Notes under the pieces: generated by a model | The model's database searches: none | The model's input: the letters and a program-made list of their open reading frames with translations, nothing else | What the model was told of the DNA's origin: nothing | Program-made: the position numbers and the translations under genes | Shown: positions 19,732 through 26,931 of the stretch, piece by piece | How positions within the stretch are numbered: position 1 is the first letter of the stretch | Layout: each line of letters begins with the position of its first letter | Assembly: GCA_015487975.1 (NCBI GenBank) | Contig: WFOS01000105.1 | Span: forward strand, 1-32,198 | Origin: Ardenticatena sp. | Lineage (GTDB): Bacteria; Chloroflexota; Anaerolineae; Ardenticatenales; Ardenticatenaceae | Direction of reading: 5' to 3' | DNA: 32,198 nucleotides

Positions 19732-20553
19732 ATGCAACACGACGCAACACCGACAACTCGTCCGGTGGTTTTGCGTGATGGCGTGACGATTGGCGATGAA
19801 GAAATCACCTTGATGTTGGGGCCATGTTCGGTGGAGTCATACGAGCAGGTGCGTGCAGTTGCCGAGGTGCTGGTGGCGCATGGTGTGCGTATCCTCCGCG
19901 GAGGTGCCTTCAAGCCGCGCACCTCGCCTCATGCGTTTCAGGGGTTGGGGCGTGAAGGATTGGAGATTTTGCGTGCGGTGGCGGATGAGTTCGGTTTGCT
20001 GGTGGTGACAGAAGCGTTAGGCGTGGAACATGTGCCGCTTGTGGCCCAATATGCCGACATCATCCAGATTGGGAGCCGCAACATGCAGCATTTTCCCCTG
20101 TTATGGGCGGTGGGAGAAACCGAAAAACCGGTTTTGCTCAAACGCGGATTCATGGCAACGGTGCATGAGTGGTTGATGGCAGCGGAGCATATCGCCTCGT
20201 GTGGGAACGATTGTATCATCCTCTGCGAGCGGGGGATTCGCACTTTCGAAACCGCCACGCGCAACACACTCGACACCAACGCCATCGCGCTGGTCAAGGC
20301 CGAAACAGGTTTCCCTGTCATCGGCGATCCCAGCCATGCCACTGGGCGCACCGATTTGGTGATACCGGCAGCACGGGCGGCCTTGGCGGCGGGGGCCGAT
20401 GGATTGATTGTGGAAGTACACCCACGCCCGTCGGAAGCCCTGTCCGATGGGCAACAGGCACTCCCCCTCGAACAAGTGCCCGACCTTATCGCGGCGGCAC
20501 GCCGTATAGCAGCAGCGCTGGGGCGTTCTCTGCCGGCACCCGCAATGCTATAA
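19732..20553 (+). CDS. aroF: 3-Deoxy-7-phosphoheptulonate (DAHP) synthase, type I-beta
   Basis: 273 residues. It condenses phosphoenolpyruvate and erythrose-4-phosphate, the first step toward chorismate. Readable motifs are LGPCSVES, RGGAFKPRTSPHAFQG, IGSRNMQHFPLL, LLKRG, CERGIRTFE with RNTLD, DPSHATG and the metal-binding end VHPRPSEALSDG. The protein consists of the catalytic barrel only. There is no N-terminal ferredoxin-like/ACT domain and no fused chorismate mutase, so it lacks the usual feedback domains of this subclass. It has its own strong ribosome site (GAGGAGGTGA) and lies 41 nt after menE. Placing the pathway entry enzyme in the men operon would raise chorismate supply when menaquinone is made. 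The symbol is used generically for COG2876 proteins. Confidence 0.95.
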   Translation: MQHDATPTTRPVVLRDGVTIGDEEITLMLGPCSVESYEQVRAVAEVLVAHGVRILRGGAFKPRTSPHAFQGLGREGLEILRAVADEFGLLVVTEALGVEHVPLVAQYADIIQIGSRNMQHFPLLWAVGETEKPVLLKRGFMATVHEWLMAAEHIASCGNDCIILCERGIRTFETATRNTLDTNAIALVKAETGFPVIGDPSHATGRTDLVIPAARAALAAGADGLIVEVHPRPSEALSDGQQALPLEQVPDLIAAARRIAAALGRSLPAPAML

Positions 20554-20562
20554 AGCGTTCCA

Positions 20563-20595
20563 AAAGCAAACGAGGCGACACCTGGTCGCCTCGTT
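20563..20595 (-). terminator. Intrinsic terminator of tRNA-Pro
   Basis: AACGAGGCGAC (20569-20579) and GTCGCCTCGTT (20585-20595) form a perfect 11-bp stem with a 5-nt loop. On the minus strand it is followed by TTTGCTTTTGG, fitting a terminator for the tRNA. It also lies 15 nt after the aroF stop and may stop that operon from the other side, though the plus strand has no real T-run. Confidence 0.75.
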
Positions 20596-20600
20596 CGATG

Positions 20601-20678
20601 TGGTCGGGGCGAGAGGATTCGAACCTCCGGCCTCGGCGTCCCAAACGCCGCGCTCTAACCGGGCTGAGCTACGCCCCG
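20601..20678 (-). tRNA. tRNA-Pro (anticodon UGG)
   Basis: On the minus strand a complete cloverleaf can be folded. The acceptor stem is CGGGGCG/CGCCCCG, the D arm is GCTC...GAGC, and the anticodon stem CGGCG/CGCCG closes the loop TTTGGGA with anticodon TGG (34-36). The T arm has the loop TTCGAAT. Discriminator A is followed by an encoded CCA (20603-20601). It reads proline CCA codons, and others by wobble. It has its own promoter and terminator and lies between the men operon and the glycosyltransferase operon. Confidence 0.97.
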
Positions 20679-20689
20679 AAGCACGTCAG

Positions 20690-20717
20690 ATTATAGCACG
20701 CTGAGCAGGAATGGCAA
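20690..20717 (-). promoter_or_regulatory. Promoter of tRNA-Pro
   Basis: On the minus strand TTGCCA (20717-20712) and a consensus TATAAT (20695-20690) are spaced by 16 bp. The start would fall about 5 nt before the mature tRNA 5' end. Confidence 0.75.
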
Positions 20718-20747
20718 CCTTTGGGGGGCAATGGTACGTCTGCATGG

Positions 20748-22088
20748 CTATTCGAGCAACGCCATAATAGCCGTGTATGCGTGTGCGGCACGTTGTTGCA
20801 GGTTTGCCAGCCCTTGCCGAATCTGCACCACAGGGTCGTTGACGCGCCATGTGCCGGGTTCTGCCATGGCGTGCAAAAAGCCACTCAGGCGGAACCAGTA
20901 GACGAGCATGCGGTATGCTGGCAACAGAAAGAGCACCCACCAGGCATAGCGAAGACGTTGCCAGGCGAAGGGAGGCGCCGTTGAAAGGGCGATTGCGACC
21001 CACAATAGGTCGATGCTGAGGTAGAAGCCATACAGAAATACGAAGGTCATCACGATCAACGAGAGCGGATACCCAAATACCACGAGCACTGGAAGCAAGA
21101 ACGTCCAGACGGCGCGCGGAAACGAGAGCGTGTGATCGACCAGGAGCACACGGCGTGGATTGAAGCCTAGCAACGCCCACACAGGGCGGTTGAGCAGATG
21201 GCGATAGCGGGCGCTGACTTCAACTTGTCCACGTTGCCAGCGCACTCGTTGGGCGTAGAGGGCGCCTAGTGATTCGATCGAATGAACGTATGCGATGGCG
21301 CTTGAAATCGCCCCGACGCGCTTGCCATGAAAACGCTCATACAGTTGGAACGTCAGGTCGGTATCTTCGGTGACGGTGAGTTGTGAGTAGAGGAACGTTT
21401 CCAGCAATGCCTCGCGCCGAAAGATGGAGAATGCGCCCGAGAGTGTATACAGGTTGTTCAACAATGTTTGATGCTCTCGCCCCACATGGAAGGCTGTCAG
21501 GTACTCGAAAAACTCACACTCAGCCAGAACGCGGCGCGAAAATGGCGCATCGGGTGGCGGAGGGAGCACCTGGATGGAGCCGGTCGCAGCGACCATGTCG
21601 GGTTCGACTTCCATGACTTTCACCACCTTGCGCACAGCATCCGGTGCTAGGACGACATCGCTATCGATGTTGAAAATGTATTGCCCGCGTGCGATGTGAA
21701 TACCAGCATTCAATGCCCAGGCTTTGCCTTTGTTGAGAATGGTATGCCAGCGCATGTGCAAGGGCAGTTCTGCTTGTAAACGTGCAAACACCTCGAACGA
21801 ATTGTCGGTCGTGCCATTGCTGATGCAAAGAATTTCCATACGGTCGATCGGGTAGTCTTGTGCGGCCAATGAACGCAGACATGGCTCCAACGTCTCTTCG
21901 CTGTTGTACACCGGAATGACAATGGAAATGAAGGGGTAATATGTGAGTGGACGATGCAAGCGCCGCCGTCGATACCGCAGTGCCAATACGCCTGCCATGT
22001 TGGCAAGCGTCGTTGTCAGGTCAACCAGCAGGGGCACCAAAAGCCAAACCCCCCAAAAGATGATGAAACGCCACACCTGTTCACTCAT
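20748..22088 (-). CDS. GT2 family processive-type glycosyltransferase, exosortase-associated
   Basis: 446 residues. An N-terminal membrane helix (about 9-32) is followed by a GT-A domain starting ISIVIPVYNSEETLEPCL. It has the DxD sugar-nucleotide site in IDSDVV, the TEDTDL acceptor/base motif, and QRVRWQRG, the QxxRW motif of processive enzymes such as cellulose, hyaluronan and PNAG synthases. Several hydrophobic helices follow from about 320 to 405, then a cytosolic tail. It probably builds a beta-linked polysaccharide while moving it through the membrane; the sugar is unknown. Its start overlaps the exosortase stop by 4 nt. The combination resembles the exosortase-G-associated glycosyltransferase family (TIGR03111, from memory). 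It is the last gene of the five-gene operon. Confidence 0.88.
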   Translation of the reverse strand: MSEQVWRFIIFWGVWLLVPLLVDLTTTLANMAGVLALRYRRRRLHRPLTYYPFISIVIPVYNSEETLEPCLRSLAAQDYPIDRMEILCISNGTTDNSFEVFARLQAELPLHMRWHTILNKGKAWALNAGIHIARGQYIFNIDSDVVLAPDAVRKVVKVMEVEPDMVAATGSIQVLPPPPDAPFSRRVLAECEFFEYLTAFHVGREHQTLLNNLYTLSGAFSIFRREALLETFLYSQLTVTEDTDLTFQLYERFHGKRVGAISSAIAYVHSIESLGALYAQRVRWQRGQVEVSARYRHLLNRPVWALLGFNPRRVLLVDHTLSFPRAVWTFLLPVLVVFGYPLSLIVMTFVFLYGFYLSIDLLWVAIALSTAPPFAWQRLRYAWWVLFLLPAYRMLVYWFRLSGFLHAMAEPGTWRVNDPVVQIRQGLANLQQRAAHAYTAIMALLE

Positions 22089-22711
22089 GATGCCCGACCT
22101 GCTCGTAAGGTGTCTTGTTGGCGTTCATGAAGGTCTTCGATGCTCACACGTGTAATGATCTGCCAAAAAATGGCGACGATACAGACGAAGAAGATGAGTT
22201 TGCCTAGATACGTATGTGCCAGCACCAGCCAAGATTTTCCCATGTAGTGCAGAATCACCACGATGAGCAACACGCGCCCAATGTTGGCAACCCATGTTGC
22301 CACCAACCCAATGGTCAGATAGCGCATACGGCGTGGCAGTGACCAGCCGGGATAGAATGCCAGCAAGCTGGCCAGCACCGAGAGTTCCAACAATCCCGAC
22401 GATTCGACACCAATGCGCAACATAGTCCATCCCACGTCCTGCTCGATCACCAGCACAAGCAGAACACCTGGCGCGCCGCGGAAAATGCGTGTTGGAATCC
22501 CGATCCACTCGCACAAGATATGGACTGTCCAGGCGACAGAATGCGCCAGTGTGGTTTCCAGCCCTAGGAAGGGCCCCGCCAGCAAAATCAGCCCGTAAGA
22601 TAGCCCAACGGTAGCGACAATGTAGTAAGGCAGCCAAACACGGTATGCTCGCAAAAAGAGCACGAGGGCTCCCCATGCGATACTTCCAAGCACAAGCCAG
22701 AGCAGCGTCAT
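22085..22711 (-). CDS. Exosortase family protein, XrtG-like, with Ser in place of the nucleophile Cys
   Basis: 208 residues and at least six hydrophobic helices. Exosortases/archaeosortases are multi-pass membrane enzymes thought to cut and anchor proteins bearing a C-terminal tail, using conserved Cys, Arg and His. Here the conserved block reads GVESSGLLEL (101-110), with Ser104 where the family has Cys. Arg146 in WVANIGRV and His166 in LAHTYLGK match the other two. Two other Cys (67 and 177) lie in different helices. The DNA codon is clearly TCG. Start ATG 22711 has GGAGG 8 nt upstream and overlaps the previous stop (ATGA). Neighbours (PTPS-like protein, PTPS-related membrane protein, tail-bearing secreted protein, GT2) match the exosortase-G gene set (TIGR03110 neighbourhood, from memory). 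The family call rests on the motif and context. Confidence 0.72.
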   Translation of the reverse strand: MTLLWLVLGSIAWGALVLFLRAYRVWLPYYIVATVGLSYGLILLAGPFLGLETTLAHSVAWTVHILCEWIGIPTRIFRGAPGVLLVLVIEQDVGWTMLRIGVESSGLLELSVLASLLAFYPGWSLPRRMRYLTIGLVATWVANIGRVLLIVVILHYMGKSWLVLAHTYLGKLIFFVCIVAIFWQIITRVSIEDLHERQQDTLRAGRAS

Positions 22712-23379
22712 GCGAGTTGCCTCCGCCGCCATGCCAGCACGCTTGCTCCACCCAGAGCAACAGCCCCAAGCAAGGGCCAGCCCAAGGCATTCGCCGGACT
22801 CCATTGGACTTCTTGTGTGGTGTCTTCGAACTTTTTGGGATGTTTCTTGCGTGTTGTCGCTGCAAACATGCGTATGGGTTGCCCAGGCATGATCCCCAAG
22901 ACATCGAACGGGACACCCCATTCGACACGCAAGCCGCCTTCCTTGCGGCTTTCACCCCAATCGGCGCGGTGAGCAATCTGCGCTACAAAGCCCCCCGTGC
23001 CGTCATACACTTGCACATCGACTTTGGAGTTGTGCTTTTTGGGCTGATACTTCACGAAGACACGGCGATCTTGCGGGTCGTTGTACGTACCGTTGTTGTT
23101 CGTATCGATGAAAAGATGAATGTACAGTTTCTTTTTTTCGCCTTCCCAGCGTTCGAGCATGAAGTAGAGCGTCTCTTCATTTGGATTGGTATCGAAATAG
23201 AGCCGCCGAATGTCGTATTCTTCCTCGTCGGCATCGTCTTCGGGATCGTCGATGTAGGGGTGCCCCGGCCATTCGCCCATGTTGCTGTCCAGCACGATGG
23301 GGCCGTTGGCCAGCACGGGCCTAGCGAACAGAATCGACAACATGAGCGTGATCGAGACAAGTTCCAGTATTCGAGACAT
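22708..23379 (-). CDS. Secreted protein with C-terminal sorting-signal-like tail, probable exosortase substrate
   Basis: 223 residues. A signal peptide (1-24, ending PVLANG) precedes a beta-rich domain. That domain begins VLDSNMGEWPG, a pattern seen in DOMON/carbohydrate-binding-like surface domains ('D..DW.G'). The middle is acidic, with DDPEDDADEEEYD at 44-56 and DTNNNGTYND at 92-101, the latter resembling a calcium-binding loop. The C-terminus has the three-part layout of sorting signals: a short motif with Ser-Pro and Gly (WSPANALG, 193-200), a hydrophobic helix (201-217) and basic RRR (218-220). This suggests processing by the exosortase encoded immediately downstream. Similar tails in Firmicutes are called Firmicu-CTERM (from memory). 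Start ATG 23379 has GAGGTGG upstream; ATG 23391 overlaps the previous stop. Function beyond surface location is unknown. Confidence 0.7.
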   Translation of the reverse strand: MSRILELVSITLMLSILFARPVLANGPIVLDSNMGEWPGHPYIDDPEDDADEEEYDIRRLYFDTNPNEETLYFMLERWEGEKKKLYIHLFIDTNNNGTYNDPQDRRVFVKYQPKKHNSKVDVQVYDGTGGFVAQIAHRADWGESRKEGGLRVEWGVPFDVLGIMPGQPIRMFAATTRKKHPKKFEDTTQEVQWSPANALGWPLLGAVALGGASVLAWRRRQLA

Positions 23380-23387
23380 ACGCCACC

Positions 23388-25937
23388 TCATGAAGAAATC
23401 TGCACACCGTCTGGCACAGGGTACCAGGCAGGCCACACGGGTTTTTCAGCTGGTACACGCCGCACGTACCAAAGCAACATCACGAGGAATCCCCCCGCCA
23501 TCAGACTGACCAGCCGCCCAAGTGTGTAGATGAAGGGAGGCTGGAATTGCAACACCACGTGGTGCGTTCCTGCTGGGGCATCGATGACCAGCAAACGCTC
23601 GAAAGAATCGTAGGACGTTGGTGCTCCATCAATCGTGATTGTCCAACGATCATGCGCAGCAATCGGCACCAGGAGCGTTTGTGGGGATTCCAGTCTGTAT
23701 GTGAAGCGATACCCAAATGTGCCGGCTGCATACTCGCTGAAAGGCACACCATGCACCGCGGGTAGCGCATGCGCCGTCAGCCCAGTGGCCGTTTCAAGCA
23801 GCTGAATCGCCTGGGGGTCGTGTCGTGAGAGAACGTAGAAGAAGAGATTGTATCCCACGAACCAGATACGCCCCCCGTCGATGTCTTTGTAGCCTACTAA
23901 GGTTGCCTTTTCACCAAGGTACGATGTCGTCACCACATCCCCGGTCAGCCCTTGTGGCGCGTGGGTGTACCAGAGAATGGGTTTTTCACCATCATGCGTT
24001 CCAAACGGCGCCAGGGTCATGGTTTGGCCCGACGCCGTCATGGCTTGCACAGGGCGTCCGTCCAGCACCACCGGTTCACCCCACACATCCAGAAAATGAG
24101 GAATGTTTGCCATGGGGTCTGGTGGGGTGCCCGTCAAATCGACAACCACACGCACGCCAGCGCGGGCAGCATCGCGTACTAATGCTTCAGCACGCGCTTT
24201 GTTGTGCCACTGAACACCCGAAAGAATCAGCACCGGGTAGCGTGTGAGGTCGTCGAGCGTGTACTCATCCAGGTACGTGGAGGTCCCGACGACCATCGAA
24301 GGAAAGAGAAAGGCTGCGTTTTGGGCGCCACGTCCGATCCCCAACGCCTGCCATTCGATGGCGAGTGCTCGTGGGGCGCCGTCGCGGTGGTAGAGCGCAA
24401 CTTCTTTGCCATCGTACAGGCGTGTGAACCCATGTGCCGTCAGGGCTTGTGCGATCTCCTTCGCGACCGGAAGGCGTTTCAATAGGACCACATCATCGAC
24501 ACCATACGCATCCAGGCGCGATAGGATGTAGGATACTCTACCATGTCGTATCGCTTCATTGAGTGCGGCCACAGTGCGGGCTGTGGTGGCACCTTGATAG
24601 GCCCACCCAAACACCTGCTCGCGTTGCCCCACAGCAAGCTGATAAGATGCTTCCGAATCTAGCATGCTCTGATCGAGTGTCGCGACGCGCCAGCCGGGGG
24701 TGCGTGCAAGAATCTCTGCAATGACCGCCAGGTCTGGATGCTGAGGATACATGACAACCAGTCGCCTACCCAGGAGCGCTTCGGCCAACAACAGGATTGC
24801 CATGGCAACTGGGATGAGATGTCGCTTGCCATGCCAATCTGTGTCGCGTATGTACCAAAGCACGCCGAGCACCAGAAACGTGCTGGCGACCCCCAGAAAA
24901 CGGATTGGCCAGAGCATGTGGCTCAGAGGCAAAGCGCGATAAAGCGTGTTGATCAGAGGAACGGTAGGGAGCACACCAAGCAAACCAACACTTGTCAGTG
25001 CCAGTGCCGCAGGAACGTGTCGGCGTCGCCAAACGAGAAGGGCAATTGCCACGACCAACAAGGCTGTACCTATTGTGATGTGCTCAGGGTCTGCCAGGCG
25101 GGCAAACGGTTCGAAATAGTGCCGCAATGGAACGAGTGTCAGGGCTTCGGCTGTTGCCTGGGCGATACCACCTGTCAGGCTGGGCAGAAGCCACCAAGCG
25201 CTCAGGAGCATGCCGATACCAAGAGCAGCAATGGTGCGCAACGCGCGACGCATTCCCCCCGAAAAAGCGACAACCCACGCAAGGCTGAGCAGTGTAAGCA
25301 TTGCTGCAGAGATGGCTGCCATCATGGCATGACTGATGACAGTCAGTGCCATGCCCACAGCGATGAAGAAGATGTGTCGAGCCCGACCATCTGGTTCCAA
25401 AGCGCGTAGAACGGCGAACAGAATCCATGGCAGCAATGCGAGCGCCACCATGCGCGGGATATTCCCCTCGGCAAACGCAACGCGCACGTTGTCTGGCAAC
25501 AGCAGGTACAGCGTTGCACCAACAAGTGCCCATGGTGCGCCCAACCAGCGTTGGTACAACAACCAGCCGCATGCGCCAACGAACAGGGCGCTGACAATGA
25601 GCCAGTTGGCAGCCATGACCATGTCGGATGTCACCTGTGCGTATACCGCCATGAGATAATACGCTGCCGGGGGGGAGTAACGCAGCATTTGCAAGCCCAT
25701 ATACCAGCCGGGAAACAGATCAGGATACCAGACGCCGCGTGCAAGCCCTTCCGCCAGATAGTGGGCTTTCAACACATGCCCCAAGGTATCTGCGCCCCAG
25801 GGAAGGGGCCCAGGTGGCGCAAACAAAACCGGGGCGTAGAACCAAAGTGCAACACTGAGCAGGCATATGATGGAGCCTGCCCATGTGAGAATCTGTTTCC
25901 CTGTTTTACCCAGCTCGTGTCGCATGCGACGCATCAT
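23388..25937 (-). CDS. PTPS-related multi-pass membrane protein (PF10131-like)
   Basis: 849 residues. The first roughly 400 residues contain about ten hydrophobic helices with a large loop near the start (PPGPLPWGADTLGHVLKAHY, then PDLFPGWYMG), the layout of polyprenyl-phosphate-dependent GT-C glycosyltransferases. A region of about 400 residues follows that should be extracytoplasmic, and a final helix near residue 810 precedes a short tail. It resembles the 'PTPS-related, membrane protein' family, found next to PTPS-like genes and exosortases (from memory). A GT-C-like sugar-transfer role is inference from topology. AGAGGA lies 5 nt before ATG 25937. It overlaps the PTPS-like gene by 32 nt and is followed 8 nt later by the tail-bearing protein. 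Confidence 0.75.
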   Translation of the reverse strand: MMRRMRHELGKTGKQILTWAGSIICLLSVALWFYAPVLFAPPGPLPWGADTLGHVLKAHYLAEGLARGVWYPDLFPGWYMGLQMLRYSPPAAYYLMAVYAQVTSDMVMAANWLIVSALFVGACGWLLYQRWLGAPWALVGATLYLLLPDNVRVAFAEGNIPRMVALALLPWILFAVLRALEPDGRARHIFFIAVGMALTVISHAMMAAISAAMLTLLSLAWVVAFSGGMRRALRTIAALGIGMLLSAWWLLPSLTGGIAQATAEALTLVPLRHYFEPFARLADPEHITIGTALLVVAIALLVWRRRHVPAALALTSVGLLGVLPTVPLINTLYRALPLSHMLWPIRFLGVASTFLVLGVLWYIRDTDWHGKRHLIPVAMAILLLAEALLGRRLVVMYPQHPDLAVIAEILARTPGWRVATLDQSMLDSEASYQLAVGQREQVFGWAYQGATTARTVAALNEAIRHGRVSYILSRLDAYGVDDVVLLKRLPVAKEIAQALTAHGFTRLYDGKEVALYHRDGAPRALAIEWQALGIGRGAQNAAFLFPSMVVGTSTYLDEYTLDDLTRYPVLILSGVQWHNKARAEALVRDAARAGVRVVVDLTGTPPDPMANIPHFLDVWGEPVVLDGRPVQAMTASGQTMTLAPFGTHDGEKPILWYTHAPQGLTGDVVTTSYLGEKATLVGYKDIDGGRIWFVGYNLFFYVLSRHDPQAIQLLETATGLTAHALPAVHGVPFSEYAAGTFGYRFTYRLESPQTLLVPIAAHDRWTITIDGAPTSYDSFERLLVIDAPAGTHHVVLQFQPPFIYTLGRLVSLMAGGFLVMLLWYVRRVPAEKPVWPAWYPVPDGVQISS

Positions 25938-26568
25938 CCAGATCCTCTGACTGAATGGATGTCTTCAAACTTATTTTTTGTTGTGCACGGAACCGGGTAT
26001 ACAGGCGCTGACGTGTCCTCGATGAGAGTAAGGGGAAAGATCGTTGCATCTCGGCGCTTTGTTCCGTCTCGCGCTCCGCTGGTTCTAGGCCAAACGCAAC
26101 CGATTCGGTGGGGGATTCCCACACCGTTACACCAACCAACTCCACCGGCAGGTCGGCTAGCAATCGTTCCAACTGCTGAAAGATGACCGCTGTTAGGTTT
26201 TCGGTTGTGGGTTGGAGTTGCTGAAATGGTGGTAAATCGTTCAGCAATTGGTTGTTGTATGCTGAAACGACTTGCTTCATCCGCTCACGGATGGCCGTAT
26301 ACCCCACCACCACATGTGAGTCTTGTTCCAATTGCCGACTGCGACACCGCACTTGCAAGCGATACGAATGGGTATGAATGTCGCCACGAACGCCATTCAT
26401 CACCACAAAGTGGCGCGCGTTGAAGAACATATCGAGCGTGATTTCGTAAACAAAGCCCTTTGGGGCTCGTAGAACACGCTCGATATCGATGTCCCAGAAC
26501 CCTTCTGGCAGGGTCGGCTCATTGACTTCTTTTTTTGTACCATTCGACGATTGCGAAAAAAACTTCAT
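25906..26568 (-). CDS. 6-pyruvoyl-tetrahydropterin synthase-like protein
   Basis: 220 residues with a PTPS/QueD-type T-fold. Zinc ligands are His53 in FNARHF and the His65-Thr-His67 pair in DIHTHSYRLQV (usually HGH). PTTENL (120-125) matches the conserved 'PT-EN' segment, and VTVWESP holds the substrate-anchoring Glu. Lengthened N- and C-terminal ends and the missing catalytic Cys between the His ligands distinguish it from true PTPS, so it may not make tetrahydropterin. In exosortase-G loci a PTPS-related gene of unknown role is recurrent (TIGR03112, from memory). ATG 26568 follows CAGGTAT; a TTG at 26610 is an unlikely alternative. The C-terminal roughly 45 residues (from ETEQSAEMQR) are polar and may be disordered. 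It is the first gene of the operon. Confidence 0.78.
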   Translation of the reverse strand: MKFFSQSSNGTKKEVNEPTLPEGFWDIDIERVLRAPKGFVYEITLDMFFNARHFVVMNGVRGDIHTHSYRLQVRCRSRQLEQDSHVVVGYTAIRERMKQVVSAYNNQLLNDLPPFQQLQPTTENLTAVIFQQLERLLADLPVELVGVTVWESPTESVAFGLEPAERETEQSAEMQRSFPLLSSRTRQRLYTRFRAQQKISLKTSIQSEDLDDASHATRAG

Positions 26569-26611
26569 TTGAATATACCTGTTTTTTGAAATATCTCCCC
26601 AATGCAACAAA

Positions 26612-26677
26612 GCCTGGATAGCGCTTGTCCAGGCCTATTATTGCAGTGCAACGATGAAAATCGTTTGTGCACAAACG
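26612..26677 (-). promoter_or_regulatory. Hairpin cluster in the leader of the exosortase operon
   Basis: Three hairpins lie between promoter and first gene. The first is a perfect 16-bp palindrome CGTTTGTGCACAAACG at 26662-26677. The second is AACGAT-GAAA-ATCGTT at 26650-26665, which shares bases with the first, so only one can form. The third is GCCTGGA/TCCAGGC at 26612-26634. On the plus strand the palindrome is followed by eight T (26680-26687), making a terminator-like element on that strand. The palindrome could alternatively be a protein operator. I recognise no known riboswitch. Confidence 0.45.
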
Positions 26678-26727
26678 TGTTTTTTTTAGGAAAAATGTAC
26701 AAACAGGGACTCGCAACGTATAAGAAT

Positions 26728-26756
26728 ATTCTAGCAGAATTGTGCCTGTGTTCCAA
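26728..26756 (-). promoter_or_regulatory. Promoter of the exosortase operon
   Basis: On the minus strand TTGGAA (26756-26751), a 17-bp spacer and TAGAAT (26733-26728), with TGC before the -10 as in extended -10 promoters. The leader to ATG 26568 would be about 150 nt. The 363-nt region 26569-26931 is AT-rich for this genome and holds no gene; besides this promoter it contains the hairpin cluster and the promoter of the methyltransferase. Confidence 0.6.
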
Positions 26757-26881
26757 TGGGACTTACGGACTAAGGGGGCATTTCATGTAATATCTATGTC
26801 ACAAAAACAATACAGTCGGTAACTTCGATAAGTGGAGTAAGAATGTTTGGAGCATAAAGACATCGCCGTTTCGACAATGTG

Positions 26882-26890
26882 TGATACAAT
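26882..26890 (+). promoter_or_regulatory. Extended -10 promoter of the RNA methyltransferase gene
   Basis: TGATACAAT is an extended -10 element; no good -35 is seen. Transcription would start near 26897. A small hairpin TGTGTT-TTC-AACACA (26901-26915) lies directly in the short leader. Confidence 0.45.
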
Positions 26891-26931
26891 ATCGGCTGGC
26901 TGTGTTTTCAACACAAAGAGTGAGAAGCCCT

